The position numbers and the translations under genes are program-made. Under the pieces are notes generated by a model, which made no database searches, was not told the DNA's origin, and saw nothing but the letters and a program-made list of their open reading frames with translations. A stretch of 6,229 bases of DNA from an uncultured Oscillibacter sp. (GTDB lineage Bacteria; Bacillota_A; Clostridia; Oscillospirales; Oscillospiraceae), in contig CAQVQZ010000127.1 in NCBI GenBank assembly GCA_948902155.1, forward strand, positions 1 through 6,229. The letters run 5' to 3'. Below, piece by piece: positions 4,880-6,229 of this stretch (positions are counted from its first letter, which is position 1; each line of letters opens with the position of its first letter).

Positions 4880-5484
4880 TTCTCTTAAAGCTCTACTGGG
4901 AATTTTTCAAGACCGGCCTTTTCGCCGTAGGCGGCGGCATGGCGACCCTGCCCTTCCTCCAGGCCATCGGCGAATCCACCGGCTGGTACACTTACGGCGA
5001 CCTGATGAACATGCTGGCGGTGTCGGAGTCCACCCCCGGCCCCATCGGCATCAACATGGCAACCTATGTTGGCTTTACCGTGGTGGGGGTCCCCGGCGCG
5101 GTCATCGCCACCCTGGGAGAAGTGACTCCCTCCATCATCGTCATCCTGATCGTGGCGGCGGTGCTCCACAGCTTCCGGAACAACAAATACGTAGACCACG
5201 CCTTCTACGGCCTCCGCCCCGCCTCCACGGGCCTGATCGGCGCGGCCTGCGTCTCCGTGATTTTAGAGGTGCTGACCAGCGTCCAGCTGGCCGCCCAGGC
5301 CGGCGGCTTCCTCAAGACCCCCCTCCTCAGCGGCGGGAGCCTCTTCAACATCCCCGGCCTGCTCCTGGCGGCGGTGCTCCTGATTCTGACGAACTACGTG
5401 CCCAAAGTAAAAAACCTGCACCCCATCGTGTTCATCGGCCTCTCCGCCGTGGTAGGCGTCGCATTCCGCTTCGCCGGAGCCTGA
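4876..5484 (+). CDS. chrA: Chromate transporter family (ChrA) half-size protein, second subunit
   Basis: A 202-residue membrane protein with one CHR domain, partner of the preceding gene. The ATG at 4876 overlaps the previous TGA (ATGA), implying translational coupling; GGAGG (4861-4865) lies 10 nt upstream. It repeats the family signatures as VGGGMATLPFLQ (18-29) and SESTPGPIGINMATYVG (50-66), with hydrophobic segments at about 68-80, 85-98, 117-133, 159-173 and 183-197. The two subunits are clearly paralogous but diverged: the first has QCTPGIIAVN, this one STPGPIGIN. In characterised pairs the halves insert with opposite orientation and both are needed; that is expected here but not shown by the sequence. 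No regulator gene of the chrB or chrF type is adjacent. Confidence 0.92.
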   Translation: MILLKLYWEFFKTGLFAVGGGMATLPFLQAIGESTGWYTYGDLMNMLAVSESTPGPIGINMATYVGFTVVGVPGAVIATLGEVTPSIIVILIVAAVLHSFRNNKYVDHAFYGLRPASTGLIGAACVSVILEVLTSVQLAAQAGGFLKTPLLSGGSLFNIPGLLLAAVLLILTNYVPKVKNLHPIVFIGLSAVVGVAFRFAGA

Positions 5485-5488
5485 TTCA

Positions 5489-5600
5489 GATAGGAGATAG
5501 AAGATAGGAGATATTCCCTCAGTGGGGCGATATCTCCTATCTCCTATCTCCTATCTCCTATCTCCTATCTCCTATCTCATATCTCATAACTCCTATCTCA
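5489..5600. repeat. Inverted heptamer-repeat hairpin downstream of the chrA pair
   Basis: The left arm is GATAGGA, GATAGAA, GATAGGA, GATA (5489-5513). After a 17-nt loop (5514-5530) the right arm has ten consecutive heptamers (5531-5600): six perfect TATCTCC, then TATCTCA, TATCTCA, TAACTCC, TATCTCA. Positions 5489-5513 and 5531-5555 are inverted copies at 24 of 25. The last heptamer contains the stop codon of the converging obg gene. The arms are AT-rich against the GC-rich genes. Perfect tandem units suggest recent copy-number change. Confidence 0.9.
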
Positions 5601-6229
5601 TCTCTGGTATTCGAACTCAAAGCCGTCCATCGAAACCGTGTCGCCGTCCTGGATGCCCATGTCCTCCAGAGTCTGGAAGACCCCCGCTTCCCGGAGGGTG
5701 CGGTCGAACCACATGCGGCTCTCGTAGTCGCCGAAGTTGACGTTGGCCATGAGCCGCTGGAGCCAGGGGCCCTCCACGAACCAAACGCCGTCTTCATGCT
5801 GGATGTCCAGAGGCGCGGAGGAGTCGATGGCGGGCTTCCGGGGCACATACTCCGGCTCGTACACCGTCACCGGCGGCAGGACGGACAGCCGCTCCGCGAT
5901 CTTTTTCACCAGGGCCGAGGTGCCCTGGTGGGCGGCGGCGGAAATCTCAAAGAGCGGGTACCCCAGCCCCTCCACGCGGGCCCGGAGGGCCTCCAGGTTT
6001 TCGGGATTCTCCATGATGTCCGTCTTGTTGGCGGCGACAATCTGGGACCGCTCCGCCAGGTCCGGGCTGTACTGCTTCAGCTCCTCGCAGATGGCGTCGA
6101 AGTCCGCCACAGGGTCCCGGCCCTCGCTGCCGGAGACGTCCACCACGTGGACCAGCAGGCGGCAGCGGTCGATGTGCCGGAGGAAGTCGTGGCCCAGGCC
6201 CGCCCCCTCGCTGGCCCCCTCGATGATGC
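5598..6229 (-). CDS. obg: GTPase Obg, C-terminal half (cut by window end)
   Basis: Ribosome-associated GTPase involved in 50S subunit assembly and growth control. The visible 209 residues start within the GTPase domain just after the switch II region (IIEGASEGAGLGHDFLRHI, residues 1-19). They include the guanine-specificity motif NKTD (67-70) and the SAAAH G5 loop. The C-terminal OCT domain (about the last 65 residues: VWFVEGP, ESRMWFDRTLREAGV, GDTVSMDGFEFEYQR) is complete, so the protein ends normally. The N-terminal Obg fold and P-loop lie beyond the window. It converges on the chrA pair, and its TGA (5598-5600) falls within the heptamer array. Confidence 0.96.
   Translation of the reverse strand, partial: IIEGASEGAGLGHDFLRHIDRCRLLVHVVDVSGSEGRDPVADFDAICEELKQYSPDLAERSQIVAANKTDIMENPENLEALRARVEGLGYPLFEISAAAHQGTSALVKKIAERLSVLPPVTVYEPEYVPRKPAIDSSAPLDIQHEDGVWFVEGPWLQRLMANVNFGDYESRMWFDRTLREAGVFQTLEDMGIQDGDTVSMDGFEFEYQR

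Noticed and set aside
5522..5740. Plus-strand open frame starting in the heptamer array with a YLLSPIS repeat
   Set aside because: The peptide repeat is a by-product of the 7-nt repeat, and the rest lies antisense to the well-supported obg gene.

Overview
The window is GC-rich chromosomal DNA (GC-ending codons dominate the coding regions, while several intergenic stretches are AT-rich). AGGAGG-type ribosome binding sites, the mix of genes (rpe, a thioredoxin reductase-like/thioredoxin pair, bifunctional birA, a split ChrA pair, obg) and hairpin-rich intergenic DNA suggest a GC-rich anaerobic Firmicute such as a gut Oscillospiraceae-type Clostridium relative. The lineage is inferred from style, not proven.

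Layout. 1-392 is a gene-free element bounded by a perfect 25-bp inverted repeat, with further inverted matches inside (foldback or MITE-like). 393-520 is a run of hairpins behind rpe. rpe (524-1171, minus) encodes ribulose-phosphate 3-epimerase. The divergent intergenic region 1172-1536 holds a candidate rpe promoter with a highly structured leader, plus a 14-bp perfect palindrome and a -10 box for the opposite operon. That operon is 1537-2760 (plus): a short thioredoxin reductase-like flavoprotein and thioredoxin. 2761-3218 is a long structured gap with five hairpins, a strong terminator and the birA promoter. birA (3219-4226, plus) is a biotin-protein ligase with a DNA-binding domain. Two overlapping half-size ChrA-family membrane proteins (4319-4879 and 4876-5484, plus) follow, and the C-terminal half of Obg (5598-6229, minus, cut by the window end) converges on them.

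How the genes work together. The flavoprotein and thioredoxin form a dithiol-reducing pair. The flavoprotein keeps its FAD sites and CxxC but has lost the recognisable NADPH-binding motifs and about 50 residues of that domain, so its electron donor is probably not NADPH; ferredoxin is the best-precedented alternative. The two ChrA halves are expected to assemble into one transporter. rpe, birA and obg are housekeeping genes with no evident functional link to these.

The most unusual DNA-level feature is a pair of hairpin elements directly flanking the chrA pair. Each has 25-nt arms made of 7-nt tandem repeats around a 16-17 nt loop. They share period, arm length and layout but use different heptamers.
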